This document shows, piece after piece, positions 1 to 7,970 of a stretch of DNA of 64,000 bases. The position numbers and the translations under genes are program-made. This DNA comes from Rhodospirillaceae bacterium SYSU D60007. GTDB taxonomy: Bacteria > Pseudomonadota > Alphaproteobacteria > Reyranellales > Reyranellaceae. Location of the stretch: assembly GCA_003574685.1 (NCBI GenBank), contig QOCQ01000013.1:62001-126000 (forward strand), given 5' to 3'. The notes beneath the pieces are model-generated. The model searched no databases. It saw only the letters and a list, made by a program, of their open reading frames with translations, and was not told where the DNA came from. Within the stretch, counting starts at the first letter, position 1. Every line of letters begins with the position of its first letter.

Positions 1-220
1 CCGCTCCGGTCTGCTCGTCGCGCAGCATGATCGTCAGCCGGTGCTGCTCGGCGATCGACCAGGCTATCCTGTGCTGCGGCGAGAGGAGGCCGTAGGTTCC
101 CATCGACAGCAGCGCGGCTACTACCCCCCAGATGCCGAGGCGTGCCCAGGGCGGCAGGGCGCCAAGTGCGGCGGCATCGGCCCACGACAGCAGCGGCGAT
201 GGCAGATCCAGCAGGCCCAT
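1..220 (-). CDS. Hypothetical membrane protein, truncated by the window edge
   Basis: Only the first ~73 residues are visible, starting MGLLDLPSPLLSWADAAALG and running off the left edge. There is one clear membrane segment at about residues 25-45 (WARLGIWGVVAALLSMGTYG), followed by a basic LLSPQHRIA stretch and a helix that looks cytoplasmic. The start is an ATG nine bases past the TGA of the upstream small membrane gene and in the same frame, so the two are almost certainly co-transcribed, together with the arylsulfotransferase-like gene. The LSPQ-R motif after a TM recalls YidC/EMC3-like (DUF106) proteins, but too little is visible to assign a family. Confidence 0.65.
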   Translation of the reverse strand, partial: MGLLDLPSPLLSWADAAALGALPPWARLGIWGVVAALLSMGTYGLLSPQHRIAWSIAEQHRLTIMLRDEQTGA

Positions 221-229
221 CCAGACTGC

Positions 230-478
230 TCAGGAGTCGCGGTGCAGCGGCTCGGCAGCTGGCGGCCGCTCGGCCTTTCGCAGGCCCGCGCGCCGCGCCC
301 GGCGCAGACGCAGAGGCAACAGGATCAGGAAGCCAATGGCAGCGGCTATAGCGGCCAAGAGCGCGCCGAAGGCAGCGAGCAGCCCCAGGCCGGCGCCCGG
401 CCCCACGTAGGCCCAGGCCGGCATGGCAGGGATCCAGACCAGGACGGTCATCAGGCTCAGGCGCATCGTCCGGGACAT
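230..478 (-). CDS. Small membrane protein with YVGPGAGL motif
   Basis: 82 residues: an N-terminal signal-like helix (MRLSLMTVLVWIPAMPAWA), a YVGPGAGLG motif right after the likely cleavage site, then a second hydrophobic helix ending in a basic LPLRLRRARRAG tail. The start at 478 is preferred over the codon at 496 because AGGAGGG lies 5 bases upstream of it. It sits between the arylsulfotransferase-like gene (46 bases upstream) and the next membrane gene. Small proteins with AYVGPGAG after a signal sequence recur beside sulfatase-, phosphatase- and ASST-type genes; their role is not known to me. An accessory or envelope-anchoring role is inference. Confidence 0.7.
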   Translation of the reverse strand: MSRTMRLSLMTVLVWIPAMPAWAYVGPGAGLGLLAAFGALLAAIAAAIGFLILLPLRLRRARRAGLRKAERPPAAEPLHRDS

Positions 479-524
479 GCAGGCCCTCCTCTTCACACCA
501 TCGGCGAAGCGCCGGCGGCCACCG

Positions 525-1916
525 CTAGTTCAATCCGAGACTGTCGCGAAACGCAGGCGTAAAGTCCCGCGTCGGGTCGAGCCGGTCGACCCAGAAAATG
601 ATCGGGACACGGTTCTGGCGCGGCCCGCCGCGCACCGGGTTCACGAATTCCCAGACCACATCACCCTCCGGCGTCACCTCAAGGACGCGGCCGGCCATCG
701 ATTCGACGATCAGGGTGTTGCCGTTGGCGAGCCGGTTCTGGCTCGATCGCGTCACGCTGTCGAGTGGCTCATCGGGGTGGTCGCCATAGCTCCATTCGAT
801 CCTGAGACTGGGCGGATCGAACTCCAGCACGCGCGAGCGACCCGGGCCGCCGACGCCGCCCTCGTTGTCGAACAGCAGAATTCGGCCGGAAGGCAGCACC
901 TCGGCATCATGCTGGCGAATCCACGGGCCGGTCATGACGGACACGAGGCGGTCGTTCTCCATGTCGAACAGCGCCAGCGTGCTGAGCTCGCGCAGCGACA
1001 CCAGCAGGTGGCCGGCGCGGCTGCCCGGCATACCGGCGACAGGCTGTGTCAGCACATGCACCGAATTGGCGTGCAGATAGTCGCCGTTGCTGGCGTGCGC
1101 CTGCCAGGACCCGAAATGCAGGCGCCGGCCGAAGCGCGACTGTGCGAAGGCGTTGATCAGCCACAACTTGCCCAGTTCCTGTCCGTCCGGCGACAGCCTG
1201 ACGACGAAATCGTCGATGCGCGGGCGGGTCAGGTGCTCGTGCTGCGGCACGATTGCCTGCGAAATCCGGTGCGTCAGCACGTAAATGTTGCCGGCCGGAT
1301 CGAAAGTGAAATCGTGATGGGCGTTTTCGAAGTAGCGCCAGATCGGCCGGCTGTTGCGATCGACCTTCACCAGACCGTAACCCCACGGCGTATCGCCGAT
1401 GGCGGTATAGAGCGCCAGCAGGTCGCCGTTGGGAAAGACGTGCGCCTTCTCGATGTAGATGAAGCGGTCGGGTCGCGGCTTCTTCACGCCGGCGCCCGGC
1501 TGCCACACCTGGCTGTAAGGGATATGCCACTCGTGCACGACGCGCCCGGTCATGTCGATCAGGAACGCGCGGTGATCGTGGCCGGATGTGTAAAGCGTCA
1601 GACCTGCCTGGGCGCGCGCGGCGTCGTGGCGGATCACCCCGCGCGCACTGGTGCGCGCCGGCTGCCAGAAATCGGTTTTCAGCGGATTGTTGTAGGCAAG
1701 CTCGCGGTCATACAGCGCCACGCCACCCTGAAACGCGCGGCGCAGCGGTTCTGCCGGAAAGGCGCGCACATACATCGCGAAGCTGCCGCCGACAAAGGCC
1801 AGAAAGGCGATGCAGACAACGGCCGCGACAGCGTACCAGCGCCCGGAACCCGCCCACAACGCTGCCGCTCGAACGTCCTCGCCTTCCGAGGACCGGCATG
1901 GCATACCCGACTCCAT
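525..1916 (-). CDS. Arylsulfotransferase (ASST)-family protein, membrane anchored
   Basis: 463 residues from the chosen ATG at 1916; an upstream in-frame start at 2144 would add 76 low-quality residues. A short N-terminal region is followed by one TM helix (WYAVAAVVCIAFLAFVGGSFAM), so the enzyme should face the periplasm. The rest is a beta-propeller with ASST-type features: FIYIEKAHVFPNGDLLALY, HHDFTFDPAGNIYVLTHR, HANSVHVL, HDAEVLPSGRILLFDNEG and a closing WEFVNPVRGG. ASST enzymes move sulfate between phenolic esters without PAPS, but many PF14269-type members are uncharacterised, so the substrate is open. It heads a three-gene leftward operon and is divergent from a gene with a CysC-like domain. 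Confidence 0.8.
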   Translation of the reverse strand: MESGMPCRSSEGEDVRAAALWAGSGRWYAVAAVVCIAFLAFVGGSFAMYVRAFPAEPLRRAFQGGVALYDRELAYNNPLKTDFWQPARTSARGVIRHDAARAQAGLTLYTSGHDHRAFLIDMTGRVVHEWHIPYSQVWQPGAGVKKPRPDRFIYIEKAHVFPNGDLLALYTAIGDTPWGYGLVKVDRNSRPIWRYFENAHHDFTFDPAGNIYVLTHRISQAIVPQHEHLTRPRIDDFVVRLSPDGQELGKLWLINAFAQSRFGRRLHFGSWQAHASNGDYLHANSVHVLTQPVAGMPGSRAGHLLVSLRELSTLALFDMENDRLVSVMTGPWIRQHDAEVLPSGRILLFDNEGGVGGPGRSRVLEFDPPSLRIEWSYGDHPDEPLDSVTRSSQNRLANGNTLIVESMAGRVLEVTPEGDVVWEFVNPVRGGPRQNRVPIIFWVDRLDPTRDFTPAFRDSLGLN

Positions 1917-2173
1917 CACGCCCTCCAGGGCCGATCCCGGCGCGATGATGGTATTGATGATGCGCACGCGCCGAACTCCGGCAAAGGCGAGTCTGCCATT
2001 GCTGTCTTGCGGTGACCTGACAGCGCGGTCCTTGCACGCTGCTGCGGCGCTAACACTACCGTGATTGATCTCAACGCTTGATCCCCGGCTGCTGTGGACG
2101 CACTTCCTGCAGGAGAAGAAGACGCCGTGCGCCGGCGGACTCACGACTCGCTGGCTGATAGGAGTGTAGTTGC

Positions 2174-2977
2174 ATGCCTGAACCGGTGCGCAAAATTCTC
2201 ATCATGGGTCTGCCGGGCGCAGGCAAGACGACGCTTGCCCGCGCGCTGGCGCTGCGCCTCAACGCCGTGCTGTTCGACGCCGACGAGGTTCGCGCAAATG
2301 TGAACAGGGATCTCGGCTTCTCGCTGCCCGATCGCATCGAACAGGCGCGCCGCATGGGCTGGCTGTGCGACCAGGTAGTAAAGACCGGCGGCTTCGCGAT
2401 TGCCGACTTCGTCTGTCCGACGCCGGATACGCGCGCAGCCTTCGGCGAGGCCTTCGTCGTGTGGGTCGACCGCATCACATGCAGCCGCTTCGAGGACACC
2501 AACCGGCTGTTCATACCGCCCGACCACTACGCGGTGCGCGTCACGGCACAGGGCTCGCCGGAATACTGGACGGAAACAGTCGCCGGGCACCTCCGTCCGG
2601 TGTTCGATCCCCGCAAGCCGACGGCGCTGTTCATCGGTCGCTGGCAGCCGTTTCACGACGGCCACAGGGCGCTGATCGAGGAAGGATTGCGACGGATCGG
2701 GCAGGCCTGCATCGCGGTGCGCAACACGCATGGCATTGACGGCTCCAACCCCTATGCTTTCGAAGCCGTCAAGGAGCGGATCGAGATCGGCCTGTCACAT
2801 CACCGGGGCAGGTTCATTGTCGTGCCGCTGCCCAACATTACCAATGTCTATTACGGACGCCAGGTCGGCTACAGTATCGAGCGCATCGAGCTGGCGGACG
2901 GGCTGGAAGCGATATCCGCAACCGACATCCGCGCGCGCATCGGCCAGCCGGCAGCGGTCGTGCCGGCCAATCCATAG
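2174..2977 (+). CDS. APS-kinase-like / nucleotidyltransferase fusion protein
   Basis: 267 residues with two domains. Residues ~1-150 are a P-loop kinase close to adenylyl-sulfate kinase (CysC): Walker A GLPGAGKTT, then DADEVRANVNRDLGFS and the DR-IEQARR segment typical of CysC. Residues ~157-260 are a nucleotidyltransferase-like domain: FIGRWQPFHDGHRALIEEGL (an HxGH-type signature as HDGH) and ISATDIRARI, the counterpart of the ISSTxIR motif. The second domain is of the NadM/cytidylyltransferase type, not ATP sulfurylase. Kinase plus NMP-transfer in one chain suggests phosphorylation then nucleotide activation of a small molecule; that is inference. ATG at 2174; the divergent 1917-2173 region holds the control sequences for both directions. 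Confidence 0.85.
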   Translation: MPEPVRKILIMGLPGAGKTTLARALALRLNAVLFDADEVRANVNRDLGFSLPDRIEQARRMGWLCDQVVKTGGFAIADFVCPTPDTRAAFGEAFVVWVDRITCSRFEDTNRLFIPPDHYAVRVTAQGSPEYWTETVAGHLRPVFDPRKPTALFIGRWQPFHDGHRALIEEGLRRIGQACIAVRNTHGIDGSNPYAFEAVKERIEIGLSHHRGRFIVVPLPNITNVYYGRQVGYSIERIELADGLEAISATDIRARIGQPAAVVPANP

Positions 2978-2991
2978 CTCCTTCCGCGCCC

Positions 2992-3078
2992 TGGTGCCCG
3001 CTGCCGGACTCGAACCGGCACGGCCTTGCGGCCTCGGGATTTTAAGTCCCGTATGTCTACCAGTTCCATCAAGCGGGC
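2992..3078 (-). tRNA. tRNA-Leu (anticodon TAA)
   Basis: The minus strand folds as a class II tRNA: acceptor arms GCCCGCT/AGCGGGC with encoded CCA at 2994-2992, anticodon stem CGGGA/TCCCG around loop CTTAAAA (anticodon TAA), a variable arm with stem GGCC-GCAA-GGCC, and T arm GCCGG-TTCGAGT-CCGGC. The long variable arm and TAA anticodon give tRNA-Leu reading UUA and probably UUG. Confidence 0.95.
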
Positions 3079-3186
3079 GCTGGGCGGGCGCACCCTAGGG
3101 GCAGCGATGCGCGCCTTCAAGCGCATCGACCGCTTGCGCGGACATTGCCGGGTTCGCTACATGCTGCGCGCAATCATCGGGATGCC

Positions 3187-3780
3187 ATGACGTTGCGCCG
3201 CCGCCAGGTCCTTGCCCTTCTGCCCGCACCCTTCCTCGCCAACTGCGCCCAGGCGCGGACGCTGGCTGCTGATCTGAAGGATGGCGGCTACGTGATCTAC
3301 CTGCGTCATGCCGAAAGCGAGGGCAAGCCGGAGCCGACCCTGGGCGACATCAAGGATTGCCTGTGGCAGGCCAACCTGACCGCGGCAGGCAAGGCGCAGG
3401 CAGTGCGGGTCGGGCAAGTCCTGCGCGAACTCGGCGTGCGCTACGGGCAGATCGCGAGCAGCCCGTTCTGCCGCTGCCGTGATACGGCGCAGCTTGTCAC
3501 CAATCGTCCGCCGACGGTCATGCCGGAGTTGCTCTACCACCCCGGACAGACGCCGAATGCGCAAGCCGCCACCGTGGAGCGCCTGCGCATCCTGGTGTCC
3601 AATCGCGATCCCGGCGGCCGCTGCACGCTGCTGGTCGGCCACGGCGAGCCGTTCAGCGCCATGACCGGCATCGAGCTTGGCGCCGCACAAGGCGCCATCA
3701 TCCGGCCCGAGCTGACGAAGGATTTCGAGATCGTGGGTTTCGTCGACCCGACCGGCGTCCGCAACCGCGCCGGCAATTGA
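3187..3780 (+). CDS. Histidine phosphatase family protein, exported
   Basis: 197 residues from the ATG at 3187; the upstream start at 3145 would put charged residues before the signal sequence. MTLRRRQVLALLPAPFLANCAQA is a signal peptide, so the protein is periplasmic. The mature part has the phosphohistidine signature as VIYLRHAESE (RHA instead of the usual RHG), a second catalytic arginine region IASSPFCRCRDTA, and the second histidine in LLVGHGEPF. Substrate cannot be told. It is followed by a hairpin terminator shared with the convergent OmpA gene. Confidence 0.8.
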   Translation: MTLRRRQVLALLPAPFLANCAQARTLAADLKDGGYVIYLRHAESEGKPEPTLGDIKDCLWQANLTAAGKAQAVRVGQVLRELGVRYGQIASSPFCRCRDTAQLVTNRPPTVMPELLYHPGQTPNAQAATVERLRILVSNRDPGGRCTLLVGHGEPFSAMTGIELGAAQGAIIRPELTKDFEIVGFVDPTGVRNRAGN

Positions 3781-3789
3781 CTGTGGAAG

Positions 3790-3819
3790 GCCCGCGCACC
3801 GGCTGTGCGGTGCGCGGGC
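3790..3819. terminator. Bidirectional hairpin between convergent genes
   Basis: GCCCGCGCACC (3790-3800) pairs perfectly with GGTGCGCGGGC (3809-3819) around an 8-base loop, exactly in the gap between two convergent stop codons. No T-tract follows on either side, so termination strength is uncertain. Confidence 0.65.
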
Positions 3820-3828
3820 TTCCGGAGG

Positions 3829-4731
3829 CTAGTTGATCACGATCTCGACGCGGCGGTTCTGCGGTTCGCGCACGCCGTCGGCGGTCGGCACCAGCGGCTC
3901 GCCCTCGCCGCGGGACACGACCTGCATGCTGGAGGCAGGAATTCCCTGGCGCACAAGGGCGTCCTTCACCGCGTTGGCGCGGCGCATCGACAGCGCCATG
4001 TTGTAGGCGTCGCTGCCGGAGCGGTCGGCGTGTCCCGTCACCGTCAGGCTCGTCCTGTTGCCTGACTTCGCGGCGGCTGCAGCCTGCTGAATGGTCTGCA
4101 TCGCCGGCGGCGTGATGTCGGCGCGGTCAAACTCGAAGAACACGATGTAGCTCTGCCGCGTCGTGGGCGGTGGCGGTGGCGGCGGTGCGGCCGCCGCCAC
4201 TGCGGGCTGGCCGAACTTGTAGCCGATCGTCACCATGGCGGTGTGATCGTAGATGTCCCGCCCCGACTGGAACGTATCGACGATCTTGTAGTCCGCGCTG
4301 ACGAACATGCCGCCGTCGAACTTGTAGGTCACGCCCGCAATACCCTGCATGGCGAACTTCGTGCCGCGGCTTTCGACGTGATTGACGCCGACGCCGATGC
4401 CGAGATGCGGCGAAACCGGAAAGCCCTCGAACGTGAAGTCGTACAGGCCGTTCACGAAACCGCCGAACTGGTCAATGCGCGAACCCCGGTACTTGTTGTT
4501 TCGCCATACGCCCTCAAGCTCGACTCTCGGACCGACGAAGTCGTAGCCAGCCACGCCGCCGAGCCCGTAGCCCAGCTTCTCGTCACCGGTGCGCGGCAAG
4601 TCGAGCCAGTTCAAGCCCCCTTCCAGACCCACATAGAAACCGGGAGTGCCGCTTTGCGCCTGCGCGAGCCCAGGGACCAGCATCGCTGCCGCGGCAACCG
4701 CCGCTACGGGGGCAAGATAGCGTTTGTTCAT
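3829..4731 (-). CDS. OmpA-family outer membrane protein
   Basis: 300 residues from the ATG at 4731 (MNKRYLAPVAAVAAAAMLVPGL, a clear signal peptide cleaved near AQAQ). Residues ~30-170 form an 8-strand porin-type barrel (FYVGLEGGLNWL, GYDFVGPRVELEGVW, ending TIGYKFG). A proline linker (APPPPPPPTT) leads to a C-terminal OmpA peptidoglycan-binding domain: YIVFFEFDRADITP, VTGHADRSGSDAYNMALSMRRA, SRGEGEPLVPT and final NRRVEIVIN. It would tie the outer membrane to peptidoglycan through the conserved D/R pair of this domain. Monocistronic. The 235-base upstream gap holds a perfect 10-bp palindrome, GTGACGTCAC, at 4832-4841. Confidence 0.92.
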   Translation of the reverse strand: MNKRYLAPVAAVAAAAMLVPGLAQAQSGTPGFYVGLEGGLNWLDLPRTGDEKLGYGLGGVAGYDFVGPRVELEGVWRNNKYRGSRIDQFGGFVNGLYDFTFEGFPVSPHLGIGVGVNHVESRGTKFAMQGIAGVTYKFDGGMFVSADYKIVDTFQSGRDIYDHTAMVTIGYKFGQPAVAAAAPPPPPPPTTRQSYIVFFEFDRADITPPAMQTIQQAAAAAKSGNRTSLTVTGHADRSGSDAYNMALSMRRANAVKDALVRQGIPASSMQVVSRGEGEPLVPTADGVREPQNRRVEIVIN

Positions 4732-4966
4732 CCACTTACTCCATTGTTTGCCAACGCCGACACGGGCAGAACCACCCGTCCCGACGAGGCTATAGATGGG
4801 ATGCGGCAGCAGCGTGTTAGCCCGCGCCACCGTGACGTCACATTGTTTTCGCCAGGCGTTGCCGATCTGCCACACCGGCTTTTGCTGCGGCGTGTCTGCG
4901 GATTTAACGGCAAGGGAGCAAACGGCTGCGCGCAACGTTATCAAAAGCGTGAGGCGGGAGAAGACA

Positions 4967-5197
4967 ATGGCTGAGCCGAAGCGGCGTCCTGACCGCGCAA
5001 GCGCACCCGAATCGCTCATCAAGAAAGCCGATGACCGCCATCCCTACGGCGGACGTCCGGCAAAACCGCTGGAGAACGTCGATATCGAGTTGAGCGATCC
5101 GCGACCCAGGCCGCGCATGAAGCGCCGCCGGCCGCAAGAGAAAGCCGAAGAGCCTTACACGGAGCCCCGCGAGAAGAACCAGCGCCGCTCCGAATAG
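4967..5197 (+). CDS. Small basic hypothetical protein
   Basis: 76 residues, MAEPKRRPDRASAPESLIKK at the start, rich in Arg, Lys, Pro and Glu with no hydrophobic segment; probably disordered. The ATG at 4967 has GAGGCGGGAG upstream, a plausible ribosome site. No family recognised. Short basic proteins with this composition are common in alphaproteobacteria and often conserved locally. It could be a non-coding shadow, but the SD and codon third-position GC support a gene. Confidence 0.5.
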   Translation: MAEPKRRPDRASAPESLIKKADDRHPYGGRPAKPLENVDIELSDPRPRPRMKRRRPQEKAEEPYTEPREKNQRRSE

Positions 5198-5202
5198 CGT
5201 AG

Positions 5203-5385
5203 CGCGATGCCATGAACATGACTGCGCGGCTGATAGCCGCCGCCGGCGCCGGCGAAGTGCTGGTCAGCAACGGCTTCTACCAAGCCTTGCCGGCATCCGA
5301 CCGCGCCGCGTTCGCACCAATGGACCTTGTCGACCGCCGCAACGTCGGCCTGATCCGCTGCTGGCGCCGCGCCCCTCACCCGTAG
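5203..5385 (+). pseudogene. Remnant of a class III nucleotide cyclase (C-terminal end)
   Basis: The frame reads RDAMNMTARLIAAAGAGEVL and then VSNGFYQALPASDRAAF up to RNVGLIRCWRR and a stop. This matches the end of a class III adenylate/guanylate cyclase domain: the GD-x-VN-x-AARL helix, the GEILVS strand and the final RNV-x-L-x-CW strand. A TAG lies just upstream in frame, and the catalytic first half (metal-binding aspartates) is absent. An ATG at 5212 could start a 57-residue peptide, but this is more likely decayed DNA than a functional gene. Confidence 0.6.
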
Positions 5386-5420
5386 CCTGAAACTTATATC
5401 AGCGGTTTGCCGCTAGGAGC

Positions 5421-5511
5421 GCGGGCATCCTTGCCCGCATCGGCGCGTCAGCGCCGACCCCCAAAGGTTCGCCTCCGGCTGCGCTACGGGCGATGCGGGC
5501 AAGATGCCCGC
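5421..5511. repeat. REP-like inverted repeat
   Basis: GCGGGCATCCTTGCCCGCATCG (22 bases, 5421-5442) is inverted at 5491-5511 as CGATGCGGGCAAGATGCCCG-C with a one-base difference; each arm also has its own internal GCGGGC/GCCCGC symmetry. It lies between the cyclase remnant and the end of the histidine kinase gene. It resembles dispersed bacterial palindromic elements and may also act as a transcript-end hairpin. Confidence 0.7.
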
Positions 5512-5536
5512 GGTCCCATAGAAAAGCGCCTGCGTG

Positions 5537-7732
5537 TCAGCCGGCGGGGGCGGTTTCGCGCTCGTTTGTGGCCGGCGCCCGGCCCGGCGCCACGGGCAGC
5601 TCGATCTCGAACACGGCACCGCCTTCGGGATGATTGCGCGCTGACATACTGCCCGCCATTTCGGCGACGATGCCATGGCAGATCGACAGGCCCAGACCCG
5701 TCCCCTGCCCCTTGGGCTTGGTCGTGAAGAACGGTTCGAACAACCGGTCAAGCGCGTGCTCGGGAATGCCCGGTCCGCTGTCGCGTACTGTCAGGCGCAG
5801 GCGCCGGCGATCCTCGGCCGGTCCGATCGCGACCTCGATGCGGCCGGGCCGGCTTTCGTCGCCGGCCGGCGCCATCTTGATCGCATCGCGCGCATTGGTC
5901 ATCAGGTTGATGACCACCTGCTCGAAGCGCGACCGATGGCCGATGACCAGCGGACAAGGCTGGCTGGCGACGTCGATCTCGACGCCGTCGAGCTTGAGCT
6001 GCTCGCGCACCAGATCGAGCGCGCCCTGCACCGCCTCCGGCACGTCAAATGGCGAGGGGTGTTCGTCGCCACGGCGGGCATGGGCACGCAACTGGCCGAT
6101 GACTTTCGACGCGCGATCGGTCTGGTCCGAGATTCGTTTGAGCTTGGATTTCAGGAACGTCGCGAGCGCACAGTCGGCCGGCGGCTCAAGCTCAAGCTCC
6201 TCGATCGCGTTCTCCGCCGCCATGCGGATCACGGCAAGCGGCTGGTTGAGCTCGTGCGCCATGGCCGCTGCCATCTGGCCGAGCTTGGACAGCTTGGAGG
6301 CTTCGAACAGCGCCGTCTCGGCATTGCGCCGCGCCGTGTCGTCGATGCCGATCAGCACGGCGTAACGCAGGCTGCCATCGGTTTCCGGCACGGCGCTGGC
6401 GGCAAAGCGGATGGTGTGCTTGGTGTTGCGCTCGCCGGTCAGCACCACGTCGAACTCGAACGGAAAATCGTCGATTCCGCCATCGCGAATCGCCGGCTCC
6501 AGGATTGCCGCCAGCGGCCGGATCCGCGGAATGGCCGACAGCGGCTTGCCGGTCATCTCCTCGTTGGTCATGCCGATCAGCTCGGCGAAGGCGGCATTGG
6601 TGCGCACCAGATGGCTGGCCTGGTCGAGCACGATCAGGCAGGCGCCGGTGGTGTTGGCGATCGACTTGAGCAGGGCCCCTTCCCTGGCGGCGAGAGCGGC
6701 AGCCTTTTCCCGGTCATCGACGTCGCGGATCGTGCCCGTGATCACCTGCTCCCCGGTCGAGCGGTTCGTCAGCCAGAGACGAATCTCGGCATGGATCTGT
6801 TCGCCGGACGGCCGGGTATAGAGAACGACCACTTCCGACTGGGCGGCCCCCTCGTGCAGCCGCCGCCGACTCTCGACCAGCCGCCCGCGTGCTTCTGGCC
6901 CCCGGAACAGGTCCTCCAGCAGCATGCCTTCCAGGTCTTCCGGCTCGAAGCCCAGCACTTGGCGGGCCGCCGGGCTGGCATGGGTGATGACGCCGCTGGC
7001 GGAAAGTTCGAGCACGACATCCGCCAGGGTACTGAACAGCCGGCTCAGCCGCGCCTCGCGATTGGCCAGCTCGAGCTCGCGCCGCTTGAGGTCGGTGACG
7101 TCTGTGCGCACGCCAACCACGCTGCCGTCCGACAGCACCCGGTTGGAAATGCGCAGCCATGTGCCGCTGGCCATCCTTACGGTTTCGGGCGCGCCGGACT
7201 GGCGCAGGGCCACCTTGCGCTCTGTGATCCAAGTCTCCGGATCGTCGATGCCGGTATAGACGCCAAGCCGCAGGCTCTGACGCAAATTGTCCTCGTAAAG
7301 CGCGCCATAACGCAGCGCACCGCCACTGGCGGTGAGCGTGTCGCGGAACTTGGCGTTGCACAGCACCAGCCGGTCGTTGGCATCGTAGACGACAATGCCC
7401 TCGGATGAGGCTTCGATGACTTCGGAAAGACGGCGGTCCGACCAGCGGCGCGCCTTCTCGATCTCGTCCAGACGCTCCGTCATGCGGCGGCCCAGCCGGT
7501 CGCTTTGCCACAGCAGCACCAGCAGGGCGGCCATCGCCAGGGACAGCAGGACCGCAACATGGGGCGCGGCCGATTCCGGCGGCACAGCCGGCAGACCGCC
7601 CAGTGCAATCCCGACGCCAGCGGCTCCGCAGACCGCGGCGATGCCGATGCACAGGGTACGTCCGGTACCGCGAAGGTTCATCGCAATCGGAATCCGGCTA
7701 CGGAACGCGTCGAAGCTACTGTACATCGACAT
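5537..7732 (-). CDS. Membrane PAS-domain sensor histidine kinase
   Basis: 731 residues from the ATG at 7732, which has GGAGAG 8 bases upstream (an ATG at 7762 is the alternative). Two TM helices (~residues 26-47 and 58-76) are followed by three PAS modules (near EASSEGIVVYDANDRLV; ADVVLELSASGVITHASPAA; NTTGACLIVLDQASHLV). HisKA has the phospho-acceptor in MAAAMAHELNQPLAVIRMAA (~residue 500). The ATPase carries N box VINLMTNARDA, G1 DSGPGIP, F box LFEPFFTTK and G2 GTGLGLSICHGIV. No receiver or output domain is attached. It is divergent from two single-domain receivers, its likely partners. Confidence 0.92.
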   Translation of the reverse strand: MSMYSSFDAFRSRIPIAMNLRGTGRTLCIGIAAVCGAAGVGIALGGLPAVPPESAAPHVAVLLSLAMAALLVLLWQSDRLGRRMTERLDEIEKARRWSDRRLSEVIEASSEGIVVYDANDRLVLCNAKFRDTLTASGGALRYGALYEDNLRQSLRLGVYTGIDDPETWITERKVALRQSGAPETVRMASGTWLRISNRVLSDGSVVGVRTDVTDLKRRELELANREARLSRLFSTLADVVLELSASGVITHASPAARQVLGFEPEDLEGMLLEDLFRGPEARGRLVESRRRLHEGAAQSEVVVLYTRPSGEQIHAEIRLWLTNRSTGEQVITGTIRDVDDREKAAALAAREGALLKSIANTTGACLIVLDQASHLVRTNAAFAELIGMTNEEMTGKPLSAIPRIRPLAAILEPAIRDGGIDDFPFEFDVVLTGERNTKHTIRFAASAVPETDGSLRYAVLIGIDDTARRNAETALFEASKLSKLGQMAAAMAHELNQPLAVIRMAAENAIEELELEPPADCALATFLKSKLKRISDQTDRASKVIGQLRAHARRGDEHPSPFDVPEAVQGALDLVREQLKLDGVEIDVASQPCPLVIGHRSRFEQVVINLMTNARDAIKMAPAGDESRPGRIEVAIGPAEDRRRLRLTVRDSGPGIPEHALDRLFEPFFTTKPKGQGTGLGLSICHGIVAEMAGSMSARNHPEGGAVFEIELPVAPGRAPATNERETAPAG

Positions 7733-7970
7733 GAGGTCCACTCTCCAGCCGGCCCGGTGCACAACGCCAGCGCTCTGGTCTCAACCGCCGCGCGCATCGG
7801 CCGCCTGGTGGACATTTACAGCGCAACTAGCCCGGCGGGAGCGCAAAACCACTCCGATCTGAACCGAATGGCCTAAAATCCTGCTTTATATTATACTTTC
7901 AGACGCTAGAGTTTCATTGATTTTTTCCGGCACCTGAAGACCTGCTTCAAGTGCTGCCAGGAGTTTGCGC

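Noticed and set aside
423-2015. A 530-residue plus-strand frame opposite the arylsulfotransferase
   Set aside because: Rich in His/Arg/Gln with no motif, while the minus strand shows ASST-type motifs and membrane anchor.
1917-2173. A longer arylsulfotransferase start at 2144
   Set aside because: It adds 76 residues with no family match before the TM anchor; the ATG at 1916 is placed normally before the anchor.
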